A DNA stretch of 64,000 nucleotides, taken from positions 3,113,501 to 3,177,500 of the forward strand of contig NZ_MTPW01000001.1 in the NCBI RefSeq assembly GCF_002954765.1, given 5' to 3'. This document shows, one piece after another, positions 38,859-46,212 of the stretch. The DNA comes from Nonlabens arenilitoris. GTDB taxonomy: Bacteria > Bacteroidota > Bacteroidia > Flavobacteriales > Flavobacteriaceae. The position numbers and the translations under genes were made by a program. Within the stretch, counting starts at the first letter, position 1. Each line of letters opens with the position of its first letter. Below the pieces are notes generated by a model. The model saw only the letters and a list, made by a program, of their open reading frames with translations. It searched no databases and was not told where the DNA came from.

Positions 38859-40196
38859 TTAATAAGCAACGGCGTTTTCCTGTTGGAATTCAAACACATA
38901 GCCCTGTAATTTTTGTAAAGTATTTAATTTTTGATCTGTATTGATTAATAATGATATATTATTATTACTACCTCCATAAGAGATCATGCGCACTGGTACA
39001 TCTTGTAATATTTGAAATAAATGCGGAGTGTCTTGATGATAAATGATGTTATTACCTACCAGACATACGATACTCATACCTTGATCTACATCTACACTAG
39101 CAATCTTCTCTAGTTCTTCTACTATAGCATCTAGATGTAAAGGATTATCTATGGTAAGGGAAACAGCTATTTCTGACGTGGTGATCATATCTATAGAAGT
39201 CTCGTATTTCTCAAAAATTTCAAATACTTTTTTAAGAAAACCATGTGCCTGTAACATTCTTGCAGACTTTATCTTAATAGCATAGATACCGTCTTTTGCC
39301 GCGATAGCTTTAATGCCTTTTCCATGTACATGATGTGTTATTAAAGTTCCATAAGAATCTGGAGACATGGTATTTTTTAAACGTACAGGAATATTGAGAT
39401 CTTTTACAGGTATAACCGTTTGAGGATGTAAAATTTTAGCACCGAAATAAGCAAGCTCTGCAGCTTCATCAAAAGATATATTTGAAATAGCAGTCGTGTT
39501 TTCTACAAAACGCGGATCATTATTATGAAAACCATCAATGTCTGTCCATATTTGCACTTCGTCTGCCTCTAGGGCTGCTCCCACTATAGAAGCTGTATAA
39601 TCACTACCGCCACGTTGTAGATTAGATACATTTCCCTGAACATCTAGACATATAAAACCTTGAGTAATGTAAATATCTGCCTCACTATTTTCATTTAAAA
39701 CTCTTTCTAGATTTTGTTTGATATAAAAAGAATCTGGCTCGTCATTATTATCGATGCGCATAAAATCTAAGGCAGGTAATAATGCGGCGTTTATACCTTC
39801 TTGTTTTAAAAATCTACTGAATAGAAAGGTAGATAACAGCTCTCCTTGAGCAACTATTTGATTATAAATCAATGTGGTATGCTTTGAACTGACAAGCTCT
39901 ATCAAATCCGTAAAAATATCATTTACATATTTTTGAGATTCACTTACAAGCGAGCTATCATTTAACAATTCCTCTATAGTATTTTGATAACTACTAGCTA
40001 GTCGCTGTATAAGAACAAGTGCAGATTCCCTTTCTTTTAAGCGTATCTTTTCAGATATTTCTACTAAAGCATTTGTAGTACCAGACATAGCAGATAACAC
40101 CACCACTTTTTTAGTACCATCATTAATGATATTTTTTACATGATTCATGTTTTCTACAGAACCTACTGAAGTGCCACCAAATTTTAAAACTAGCAT
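38859..40196 (-). CDS. lysC: Aspartate kinase
   Basis: This enzyme phosphorylates L-aspartate, the first step to Lys, Thr and Met. The 445-aa monofunctional enzyme starts MLVLKFGGTSVGSVENM. It has the LQRGGSDYTASIVGAAL kinase motif near residues 195-211 and WTDIDGFHNNDPR near 217. The C-terminal region from about 300 carries tandem ACT-like segments (IKIKSARMLQAHGFLKKVF, VPVRMISYGGSNNNISLLI) that usually mediate feedback control. A divergent gene with an ACT-like end lies 100 bp away. Confidence 0.94.
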   Translation of the reverse strand: MLVLKFGGTSVGSVENMNHVKNIINDGTKKVVVLSAMSGTTNALVEISEKIRLKERESALVLIQRLASSYQNTIEELLNDSSLVSESQKYVNDIFTDLIELVSSKHTTLIYNQIVAQGELLSTFLFSRFLKQEGINAALLPALDFMRIDNNDEPDSFYIKQNLERVLNENSEADIYITQGFICLDVQGNVSNLQRGGSDYTASIVGAALEADEVQIWTDIDGFHNNDPRFVENTTAISNISFDEAAELAYFGAKILHPQTVIPVKDLNIPVRLKNTMSPDSYGTLITHHVHGKGIKAIAAKDGIYAIKIKSARMLQAHGFLKKVFEIFEKYETSIDMITTSEIAVSLTIDNPLHLDAIVEELEKIASVDVDQGMSIVCLVGNNIIYHQDTPHLFQILQDVPVRMISYGGSNNNISLLINTDQKLNTLQKLQGYVFEFQQENAVAY

Positions 40197-40263
40197 TTAA
40201 TTAATTTTTTGATAAAAATACAGCCACTTCTATGGTGCTAGAAAAAATATAACAAAATTAGTT

Positions 40264-40271
40264 TAATTTTG
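40264..40271 (+). promoter_or_regulatory. Possible -7 element for the ACT-like gene
   Basis: TAATTTTG fits TAnnTTTG, 25 bp before the ATG at 40297, in the divergent gap with the aspartate kinase gene. Confidence 0.45.
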
Positions 40272-40296
40272 CACAAGATGTTAAATAGTTAACAAT

Positions 40297-40947
40297 ATGA
40301 AAACGATAGCTGATTGTGTTGAAGAGATTTTAGTCACTCAACCATTTCTAGAAGAAGCATTATCTAGACGCATCATTAATTTCTCTGCCCTAGCCGAAGA
40401 GTTACAAGAGCCAATAAGTGGCATGCTTAGAAAACCAGTGAAAACTGGCGCGATTATGATGGCGTTAAGACGTTACAATCCGCCCAAAGATTTAAGGCAT
40501 TCTAATAACTTAAAGTCTATTTTAAAAAATCTAGGCGATATAACGGTTCGATCTAATCTTGTAGATTTTACTTTTAAAAATTCTAGCACTTTATTCATAA
40601 GTCATAGCAAGATTTTAGAATCGATAAATACAACTATTTTTTATGGATTTTCTAAAGGGATTCATGAAAGTAACCTAGTTATTTCCATGAGTGAGAAAGA
40701 AAAAATACAAACTCAATTTGCCGATGAGATTATGACCAGTACTCAAGAAAATTTAAGCGCCATAAGTATCGCTTTACCAGAAAACAATACTCAAGTCCCT
40801 GGATTATATTATCAAATATTTAAACGTTTTGCGTGGGAAGGCATCTCGCTGCATGAGGTTATTTCTACCACAAACGAGTTCAGTGTACTTGTAGAAAACG
40901 ATACGGTAGACAAGGCATTTTCGGCAATTAAAAAGTTGGGGCATTAA
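40297..40947 (+). CDS. Conserved protein with ACT-like C-terminus, divergent from aspartate kinase
   Basis: The 216-aa protein starts with a helical region (ADCVEEILVTQPFLEEALSR, NFSALAEELQEPISGMLRKP, VKTGAIMMALRRY) that may resemble a small DNA-binding or helical domain. The C-terminal 75 residues (SAISIALPENNTQVPGLYYQ, ISLHEVISTTNEFSVLVEND) have the strand-helix pattern of an ACT domain. Being divergent from lysC, it may sense an amino acid or regulate aspartate kinase; that is inference from fold and position. Confidence 0.75.
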   Translation: MKTIADCVEEILVTQPFLEEALSRRIINFSALAEELQEPISGMLRKPVKTGAIMMALRRYNPPKDLRHSNNLKSILKNLGDITVRSNLVDFTFKNSSTLFISHSKILESINTTIFYGFSKGIHESNLVISMSEKEKIQTQFADEIMTSTQENLSAISIALPENNTQVPGLYYQIFKRFAWEGISLHEVISTTNEFSVLVENDTVDKAFSAIKKLGH

Positions 40948-41036
40948 TGACTAAATGATACTAAAATAAGTCACCTTAATATAGTATTGTGATGACCATT
41001 TAGCTTTGATAAAAGTGAAGAACAACAAACACTGTT

Positions 41037-41879
41037 TTAAAATACACGTACAAGATTAAATCCAAAGAAAAATCTACCATCTGTCCAATCTCCTGTTCCT
41101 TGACTTAAAAAGCCATTAGTTAACATAGGTTGAGAATTTGTAAAATGTAGTTGGAAAACATGGCCACCAGTCTCTAGATCAAACCCAACACTCAATGGGT
41201 TAACAAAAGGACTACCATCTGCCCTATTTAAATGATATCCATAGTCTGCGTTAATAGACCATCGATTAGTCAATTTATAGCGTGCACCTAATCCTAGAGC
41301 ATATTGCGTATTATCTTGAGGATCATAACTTACAAAATTTTCATGAAAAAGTGTTGGGCTTATTTGAGCAGATAATTTCTTAGATATCTTACGAGCAATA
41401 ATCACTTGCGCTGTATAGCCCAATCTATTTTCAAATTCAATTTTAGGCAACACTTCTTTATCTAATCCCGTATTAATATCAACAGCTGTAAAAGCAGATA
41501 TACTAAAAGGAAAACCCGTTGTTTCTTGCTCTTTGAGTTTAAATTTACTGGCTAATTGATAGGTTTTGTTAAAAGAACTACGGCTGGCTTCTATATGCAT
41601 CCAGTCTGTTAAGCCATATACAAATTGAAAACGAGTCACCGCTTGGTCCAATCCAAAGAGATCATCAAAACCATTCTCTACACTTCCAAAACGATGTGAA
41701 ATGATTAATTGAAATTCATTTTTTGCAACCAGTTTTGTCGTTTCAAAATTGACCACTTTAAGAGATTTCCAGGTAGATGTGACGGTAGTACTCTGATCTG
41801 GCTCAAGTCCATCTAATAAATCATCCTGAGCATAGAAAAGAATAGGTAGTAAATAGAAAAGGTAGGTTAGGTTTTTCAT
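41037..41879 (-). CDS. DUF5777 family outer membrane beta-barrel protein
   Basis: The 280-aa protein has a signal peptide (MKNLTYLFYLLPILFYAQ), then the family pattern VVNFETTKLVAKNEFQLIISHRFG with a FGLDQAVTRF segment, and many amphipathic strands to a C-terminal aromatic strand (FFFGFNLVRVF). It is predicted to be an outer-membrane barrel. The family travels with YceI and secreted cytochrome c genes in flavobacteria, as here. A terminator separates it from the gene upstream on the same strand. Confidence 0.85.
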   Translation of the reverse strand: MKNLTYLFYLLPILFYAQDDLLDGLEPDQSTTVTSTWKSLKVVNFETTKLVAKNEFQLIISHRFGSVENGFDDLFGLDQAVTRFQFVYGLTDWMHIEASRSSFNKTYQLASKFKLKEQETTGFPFSISAFTAVDINTGLDKEVLPKIEFENRLGYTAQVIIARKISKKLSAQISPTLFHENFVSYDPQDNTQYALGLGARYKLTNRWSINADYGYHLNRADGSPFVNPLSVGFDLETGGHVFQLHFTNSQPMLTNGFLSQGTGDWTDGRFFFGFNLVRVF

Positions 41880-41885
41880 AACGGT

Positions 41886-41918
41886 AAAAAGCCGCTTCTT
41901 ATCAACTAAAAAGCGGCT
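41886..41918 (-). terminator. Rho-independent terminator (leftward)
   Basis: AAGCCGCTT and AAGCGGCTT (read on the minus strand, 8-bp core at 41890-41897 and 41911-41918) with a T tract from 41886-41890 on the minus strand. It ends the choice-of-anchor/T9SS gene transcript. Confidence 0.7.
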
Positions 41919-41936
41919 CGGATTAAAGGGGAAGAA

Positions 41937-42707
41937 TTATTTTTTTATAAATCGCTCTGTTGTAACAGCACCATTTACAGTAACATTAGCTAGATAAATA
42001 CCAGATTTTAAATTAGAAACATCCAGCTGATTTTCTTGATTTAAATTCACTTGCTTAATAAGTGAACCATTCATATTATATATTTCTAGCTGACCTTGAT
42101 CTAATTGGTTAAGGTCAATATTTAAAACATCATCAGCTTCGGTAGGATACATGTTAAAACTAGTAATCAATAAATCTATATCATTAGAAAGAACTTGCAT
42201 AGAATTACCTGAAACCATTTGATCTCCACTATTTCCAGAAGCATTATTAGCTTGTATGGTAGCATAATAAAAAGTTACTGGTCCAACGCTCATATTAGGT
42301 GCTCTCCATGAAAAAGTCCATGTAGGACTATTAGTGGCTGAATGGGTTAATCCATCTGTAGTACCACCATTGCGTAATTGACTTCCAGTACCAGCAGTCC
42401 AGTTCCCTACTTTCACACCATTTTGATCTTCGGCGGTGATATTAAAACCAAATTTATTAACGGATGATCCATTGATAGCTAAGGTTAAATTGTAGGTAGT
42501 ACCTGCAGTATAACTCGTGGGCACACCAGTTAATACAGGTGTTCCACCATGGTTTGCGCCTGGTGCATGACAAGAAGTACAGTTTGAGTTTGAATCTCCT
42601 GGTGATCCAGAAAAGTTACCACCTTGACCACTTGTGAATCCTACTAAAACCAACAGTACTATTGGTAGTGCTGTTAATAGACTGTAAAAAGAGTAATTTT
42701 TTTTCAT
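41937..42707 (-). CDS. Secreted CxxCH (haem-binding-like) protein with T9SS type A signal
   Basis: The 256-aa protein has a signal peptide, then SNCTSCHAPGANHGG near residues 41-55, a CxxCH motif as in c-type cytochromes. A Reeler/choice-of-anchor-V-like beta domain follows (VPTSYTAGTTYNLTLAINGSS...). The last 75 residues are a type A T9SS sorting domain (FNMYPTEADDVLNIDL, QLEIYNMNGSLIKQV, LKSGIYLANV). Predicted to be exported to the cell surface. It is downstream of the OB-fold gene in the same orientation, 11 bp away. Confidence 0.86.
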   Translation of the reverse strand: MKKNYSFYSLLTALPIVLLVLVGFTSGQGGNFSGSPGDSNSNCTSCHAPGANHGGTPVLTGVPTSYTAGTTYNLTLAINGSSVNKFGFNITAEDQNGVKVGNWTAGTGSQLRNGGTTDGLTHSATNSPTWTFSWRAPNMSVGPVTFYYATIQANNASGNSGDQMVSGNSMQVLSNDIDLLITSFNMYPTEADDVLNIDLNQLDQGQLEIYNMNGSLIKQVNLNQENQLDVSNLKSGIYLANVTVNGAVTTERFIKK

Positions 42708-42718
42708 AGCTTTTTAAT

Positions 42719-43096
42719 TTAGTTCGACAGTATTGCTTGATCGATTTTTACTTCTTCAAGAAGTTCATCATAACCTAAGCATCTACCTTTAATTATTATT
42801 AATTGGTTTTCTTTTAGTTTTTGATCAGCAACCATTTCAATAAAAATTTGCTCATCTAGTATAATAGTATTCTTTTCTACATTAGTTACTTTACCTTTTA
42901 CTTCTATTATTTGATCTAAAGCTCTCTGATCGTTTTGTAAATCTTGATCTGTAAATAACCCTATTAATGCTTGAGATGTAAAAGAGGCTGATGATTCACT
43001 TTGCTCAACATCAACATGATCTTGATACAAATAATTGTATCCGATAATGGCGATAAGACCAATTAATAAAAACCCAAAAAGTAATTTTTTTATCAT
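42719..43096 (-). CDS. Membrane-anchored OB-fold protein (tRNA_anti-like)
   Basis: The 125-aa protein has an N-terminal membrane segment (KKLLFGFLLIGLIAIIGYNYLY). A small OB-fold-like domain follows, with ALDQIIEVKGKVTNVEKNTI near residue 70, NQLIIIKGRCLGYDELLEEV and a final DQAIL. This resembles the tRNA_anti-like group of membrane OB proteins in Bacteroidota, for which nucleic-acid binding is not established. ATG 43096 is preferred to TTG 43108. It shares a divergent promoter region with the cytochrome-like lipoprotein. Confidence 0.72.
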   Translation of the reverse strand: MIKKLLFGFLLIGLIAIIGYNYLYQDHVDVEQSESSASFTSQALIGLFTDQDLQNDQRALDQIIEVKGKVTNVEKNTIILDEQIFIEMVADQKLKENQLIIIKGRCLGYDELLEEVKIDQAILSN

Positions 43097-43171
43097 TTGT
43101 TGAAACAAATATTGTTTAAATTTATAACAATTAAATCACAAGAGTATATATTTAGCTCAAAATTTAACTGC

Positions 43172-43528
43172 ATGAAATACAATCTGTTATACATTATTCC
43201 CGCTTTTATCCTTATTTCTTGTACAAATACAAGCACAGATGATCTTACAGATAATGAGCCTATTACAGAACTAGTAACCTACAATATGGATATAGCACCT
43301 ATCATACAAAATCAATGCACTCAGTGCCATAATACAACCAGTCCATCTGGTGGTTTAGTATTAGAGAATTATGACGATGTACGTATGAGTACAGAGACTG
43401 GCTCATTAATTGATAGAATTACAAGAAACATAGGTGATCCATTGATCATGCCACAAAATGGTCAGTTACCACCTACCAGTATTAACCTGATCACGCAGTG
43501 GCAAACTGATGGTTATTTAGAAAATTAA
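43172..43528 (+). CDS. Cytochrome-c-like lipoprotein
   Basis: The 118-aa lipoprotein has a signal peptide ending in a lipobox (MKYNLLYIIPAFILISC). A CTQCH haem-binding motif lies near residues 52-56 in the context APIIQNQCTQCHNTTSPSGG, followed by PQNGQLPP, which could hold the sixth ligand region (a Met precedes in LIMPQ). It is probably a periplasm-facing electron carrier. I chose ATG 43172, where the signal peptide begins. The YceI gene starts 2 bp after it, so they are co-transcribed. Confidence 0.83.
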   Translation: MKYNLLYIIPAFILISCTNTSTDDLTDNEPITELVTYNMDIAPIIQNQCTQCHNTTSPSGGLVLENYDDVRMSTETGSLIDRITRNIGDPLIMPQNGQLPPTSINLITQWQTDGYLEN

Positions 43529-43529
43529 T

Positions 43530-44087
43530 ATGAAAATTATATATCTCGCGTTTTTAGCCTTAGTTAGTATATCATCTATTAGCTCAACACAAACCGATCG
43601 ATATCAAACTAGAACCGGATCCATAAGTTTTGAAGCATCTGTTCCCACTTTTGAACCTATTAAGGCAGTTAATAAAAGTACCACAGTGGTACTAGATATG
43701 AAAACAGGAAATATCGCTGCGCTTGCTTTAGTTAAAGGATTTAGATTTCCTATTGCCCTTATGCAAGAACATTTTAATGAAAATTACATTGAAAGTGATG
43801 ATTATCCCAAAGCAATTCTTAAAGGCTCTCTTTCTGACTTTGATGCCAATACATTGTCACAAAACATTTCTACGACATTCATTTTTGATGGAACCATTGA
43901 ATTACATGGAAAGAAAAAAATAATTTCATTTCCGATTTTACTGAATCCATCTGGTGAAAACATAAAATTAGAATCTAATTTTAATTTGAAACCAGCAGAT
44001 TTTGATATTGAAATCCCATCTATAGTTTCTAATAAAATAGCCCAAGAAGTTCAAGTCTCAGTAAATGCCATATTAAACAAGAAGTAA
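43530..44087 (+). CDS. YceI family protein
   Basis: The 185-aa secreted protein has a signal peptide and the YceI lipocalin-like pattern: TRTGSISFEASVPTFEPIKA, KGFRFPIALMQEHFNENYIESDDYPKA (in part), and TIELHGKKKIISFPILLNPSG. YceI proteins bind isoprenoid chains such as polyprenols or quinones in the periplasm. It is translationally linked to the cytochrome-like lipoprotein. A role in quinone or redox chemistry at the envelope fits the cluster. Confidence 0.9.
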   Translation: MKIIYLAFLALVSISSISSTQTDRYQTRTGSISFEASVPTFEPIKAVNKSTTVVLDMKTGNIAALALVKGFRFPIALMQEHFNENYIESDDYPKAILKGSLSDFDANTLSQNISTTFIFDGTIELHGKKKIISFPILLNPSGENIKLESNFNLKPADFDIEIPSIVSNKIAQEVQVSVNAILNKK

Positions 44088-44100
44088 TTATTAAGAGGTA

Positions 44101-44139
44101 AAAAAGCCTCGTAAACATTTGTTTGCGAGGCCTTTTTTT
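44101..44139. terminator. Bidirectional terminator between YceI and the serine hydrolase
   Basis: AAAAAGCCTCGTAAAC (44101-44116) pairs with GTTTGCGAGGC and a T run (44121-44139) around ATTT, with one G-U wobble and one mismatch. It serves YceI on the plus strand and can end the hydrolase transcript on the minus strand. Confidence 0.8.
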
Positions 44140-44156
44140 ATTGCATTATAAATTTT

Positions 44157-45683
44157 TTATTCTACTTTCTTAGCATTCATTTCATAAAAGAAAAAATCAT
44201 CATTAGGTACGTCAAAAGAAATACCAGTCACTGTACCATAAGCATCTTTCTCAAAGGTGACAGTCCCAAAAGAATACCAAGCTTGCGGCTCATCCCAATT
44301 GATTTCATAAGAATCATAATTAAAATGAGTTAAATGGCTATTCAATAGCGGCGTGTGTTCCCATTCTAATACAAGATCTTTTCCTTGTTGCTTTACATAA
44401 AAGTTTCCATAAATATCAGCATGATAAGTTCCTACTATTTGAGATCTTTCTAAAGTAGGCTGCGTTCCTTTTATTTGTTTTGATTTACGATCAGCAATTC
44501 GATTATCTGATTTTTTCCAGTTGTCATAACCTTCTAGCATCTCTGTGCTCCAGTCTTTCTTATCTCTACTTAAAAAACGATCAAAAACAGCATAGGCAAT
44601 TGCATTAGTAGGCGCTTTAGGACCATTAGTTAGTACGACTACTCCTAGCTTTTCATCAGGCAACATTTGTACTGTAGAAATCATTCCATCATATCCACCA
44701 CCATGGCGCACTCTGAAATGGCCGTGATAATCTCCTAGAAACCATCCTAGACCATATCCTGCATACTGAGAACCAGTACTGTTCCTCTTAACCTGATTGA
44801 CACCAAAACTGTTATGCAAGTTCCACATATTATTACGGTTTTGAATAGTGAATAAAGTATCGTTTGATGCTGTCACGCCATGATTCATATTAGTAATCAT
44901 CCATTTACTCATATCGTGAACACTAGAAATAATACCACCAGTAGATTGAACATTGTCCCAGGCTACCCATGGAATGACATAATTCTCATTTTTATCATTC
45001 ATTGCGTGTGGACTAGCAACGTTTTTATTGTTACCAAAATCTTGAACACTAACCACCGTATCATCCATACCTACCGGTTTTAGAATGCGGTCAGTCACAT
45101 TTTCTTTAAAAGACTTTCCAGTAATTTTTTCTATTAAATCACCAGCAGTAATAAACATTAAATTTGAATATCCATATCCATCCCTAAATTCATAAGCCTG
45201 TGGTACAAACTTTATACGACGTACCACTTCTTCAGTACTTAGTTCAGACTTATACCATATTCCATCACCAGAAAAAGTTCCTAAGCCTACGTTATGACTC
45301 AGTAAATCTTCAACTGTTATCATACCACTTATAGTAGGATCATAAACTTCAAAATATGGTAAATGACGCTGCACTTTATCATCCCAATTGAGCTTTCCTT
45401 CTTCCACTAATTGAGCGATGATAGCCGCTGTAAATGCTTTTGTATTACTAGCTATAGCATATAGAGTATGCTCGTCCGGTGATTTGCGTTTGCCTACCTC
45501 CATGACTCCATATCCTTTCTCAAATACAATCTCACCATCTTTGACAATTCCTACGCTCACACCAGGAATTCCCCAATCTTTAACTGTTTTTGATATGTAG
45601 GCATCAAGTTCTTTTAAGTCTACATCTTGCGCAATAGAGGTGGATACTGCAAATAAAAACAGTAGAATGAATAGTTTTTTCAT
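44157..45683 (-). CDS. Secreted serine hydrolase, beta-lactamase (class C) family
   Basis: The 508-aa protein has a signal peptide (MKKLFILLFLFAVSTSIAQ). The SxxK motif is SNTK near residues 79-82, a YSN motif lies near 169 and HGGG near 328. A C-terminal DUF3471-like domain follows (about 400-505). This places it with penicillin-binding-protein-like esterases and peptidases in the periplasm, not necessarily with antibiotic-degrading enzymes. Substrate unknown. Confidence 0.9.
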   Translation of the reverse strand: MKKLFILLFLFAVSTSIAQDVDLKELDAYISKTVKDWGIPGVSVGIVKDGEIVFEKGYGVMEVGKRKSPDEHTLYAIASNTKAFTAAIIAQLVEEGKLNWDDKVQRHLPYFEVYDPTISGMITVEDLLSHNVGLGTFSGDGIWYKSELSTEEVVRRIKFVPQAYEFRDGYGYSNLMFITAGDLIEKITGKSFKENVTDRILKPVGMDDTVVSVQDFGNNKNVASPHAMNDKNENYVIPWVAWDNVQSTGGIISSVHDMSKWMITNMNHGVTASNDTLFTIQNRNNMWNLHNSFGVNQVKRNSTGSQYAGYGLGWFLGDYHGHFRVRHGGGYDGMISTVQMLPDEKLGVVVLTNGPKAPTNAIAYAVFDRFLSRDKKDWSTEMLEGYDNWKKSDNRIADRKSKQIKGTQPTLERSQIVGTYHADIYGNFYVKQQGKDLVLEWEHTPLLNSHLTHFNYDSYEINWDEPQAWYSFGTVTFEKDAYGTVTGISFDVPNDDFFFYEMNAKKVE

Positions 45684-45723
45684 TTCAATAATTTTAATGT
45701 GATAGAAAGATAGTTGTTGTTAT

Positions 45724-45737
45724 GCTTTCGCGAAAGC
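45724..45737. repeat. Dispersed palindrome copy 7 (intergenic)
   Basis: Perfect GCTTTCGCGAAAGC between the serine hydrolase start and the downstream end of the 118-aa membrane protein gene. Confidence 0.95.
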
Positions 45738-45777
45738 GTAACATAAAAAAGCCTCCTAAAATATAGAAAGCCAAATA

Positions 45778-46134
45778 TTAAGATTTTAAACTAAACCTAG
45801 AGTTATTAGCTTTAAGCCTATTGATGAGTCTCCTTTCACGAGGATAAGTCATCCACATACCGATAACGCCAAAAAATAATAATCCTAATACATTATTTGT
45901 TTTGTTTTGCTCTCTGTTAGGCGCCATATTAAGGACAAACCATATGGCGTATGCTTTAATCGGTAGGCCTAAAACCAATATATGATAAATTTTCAATTCG
46001 AAATTAGTAGAAAAAAAGTCTTTTAAATATATGTCCCAAACGGCAAACACCAAGTACACTAAACTGTAAAGAATAATTAAAATTCTCAGGTTTCTAGCGT
46101 GCTTTAAAACTTTGTTTATATTTTCTTTTTCCAT
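45778..46134 (-). CDS. Small membrane protein of unknown function
   Basis: The 118-aa protein has three hydrophobic segments (about residues 18-35, 50-68 and 82-98) and a basic C-terminus (PRERRLINRLKANNSR). The family is not recognised. ATG 46134 is favoured over TTG 46146. It lies alone between the serine hydrolase and carB, with terminators on the carB side. Confidence 0.68.
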   Translation of the reverse strand: MEKENINKVLKHARNLRILIILYSLVYLVFAVWDIYLKDFFSTNFELKIYHILVLGLPIKAYAIWFVLNMAPNREQNKTNNVLGLLFFGVIGMWMTYPRERRLINRLKANNSRFSLKS

Positions 46135-46159
46135 AATCTTCAACAATTATTGTAAAATA

Positions 46160-46189
46160 AAAAACCTTGCTTCATAAAGCAAGGTTTTT
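46160..46189. terminator. Terminator of carB, bidirectional
   Basis: A 13-bp perfect stem AAAAACCTTGCTT (46160-46172) pairs with AAGCAAGGTTTTT (46177-46189) around CATA, 24 bp past the carB stop on the minus strand. Confidence 0.85.
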
Positions 46190-46212
46190 AAAAATGTTTA
46201 AGAATCTAGTAT

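Noticed and set aside
44880..45600. Reading frames opposite the serine hydrolase gene
   Set aside because: Shadows of the strong coding frame on the other strand; no start signals or family motifs.
44157..45683. Antibiotic-resistance beta-lactamase
   Set aside because: The protein has the SxxK fold but also a DUF3471-like tail and matches the broad esterase/peptidase branch; resistance cannot be inferred.
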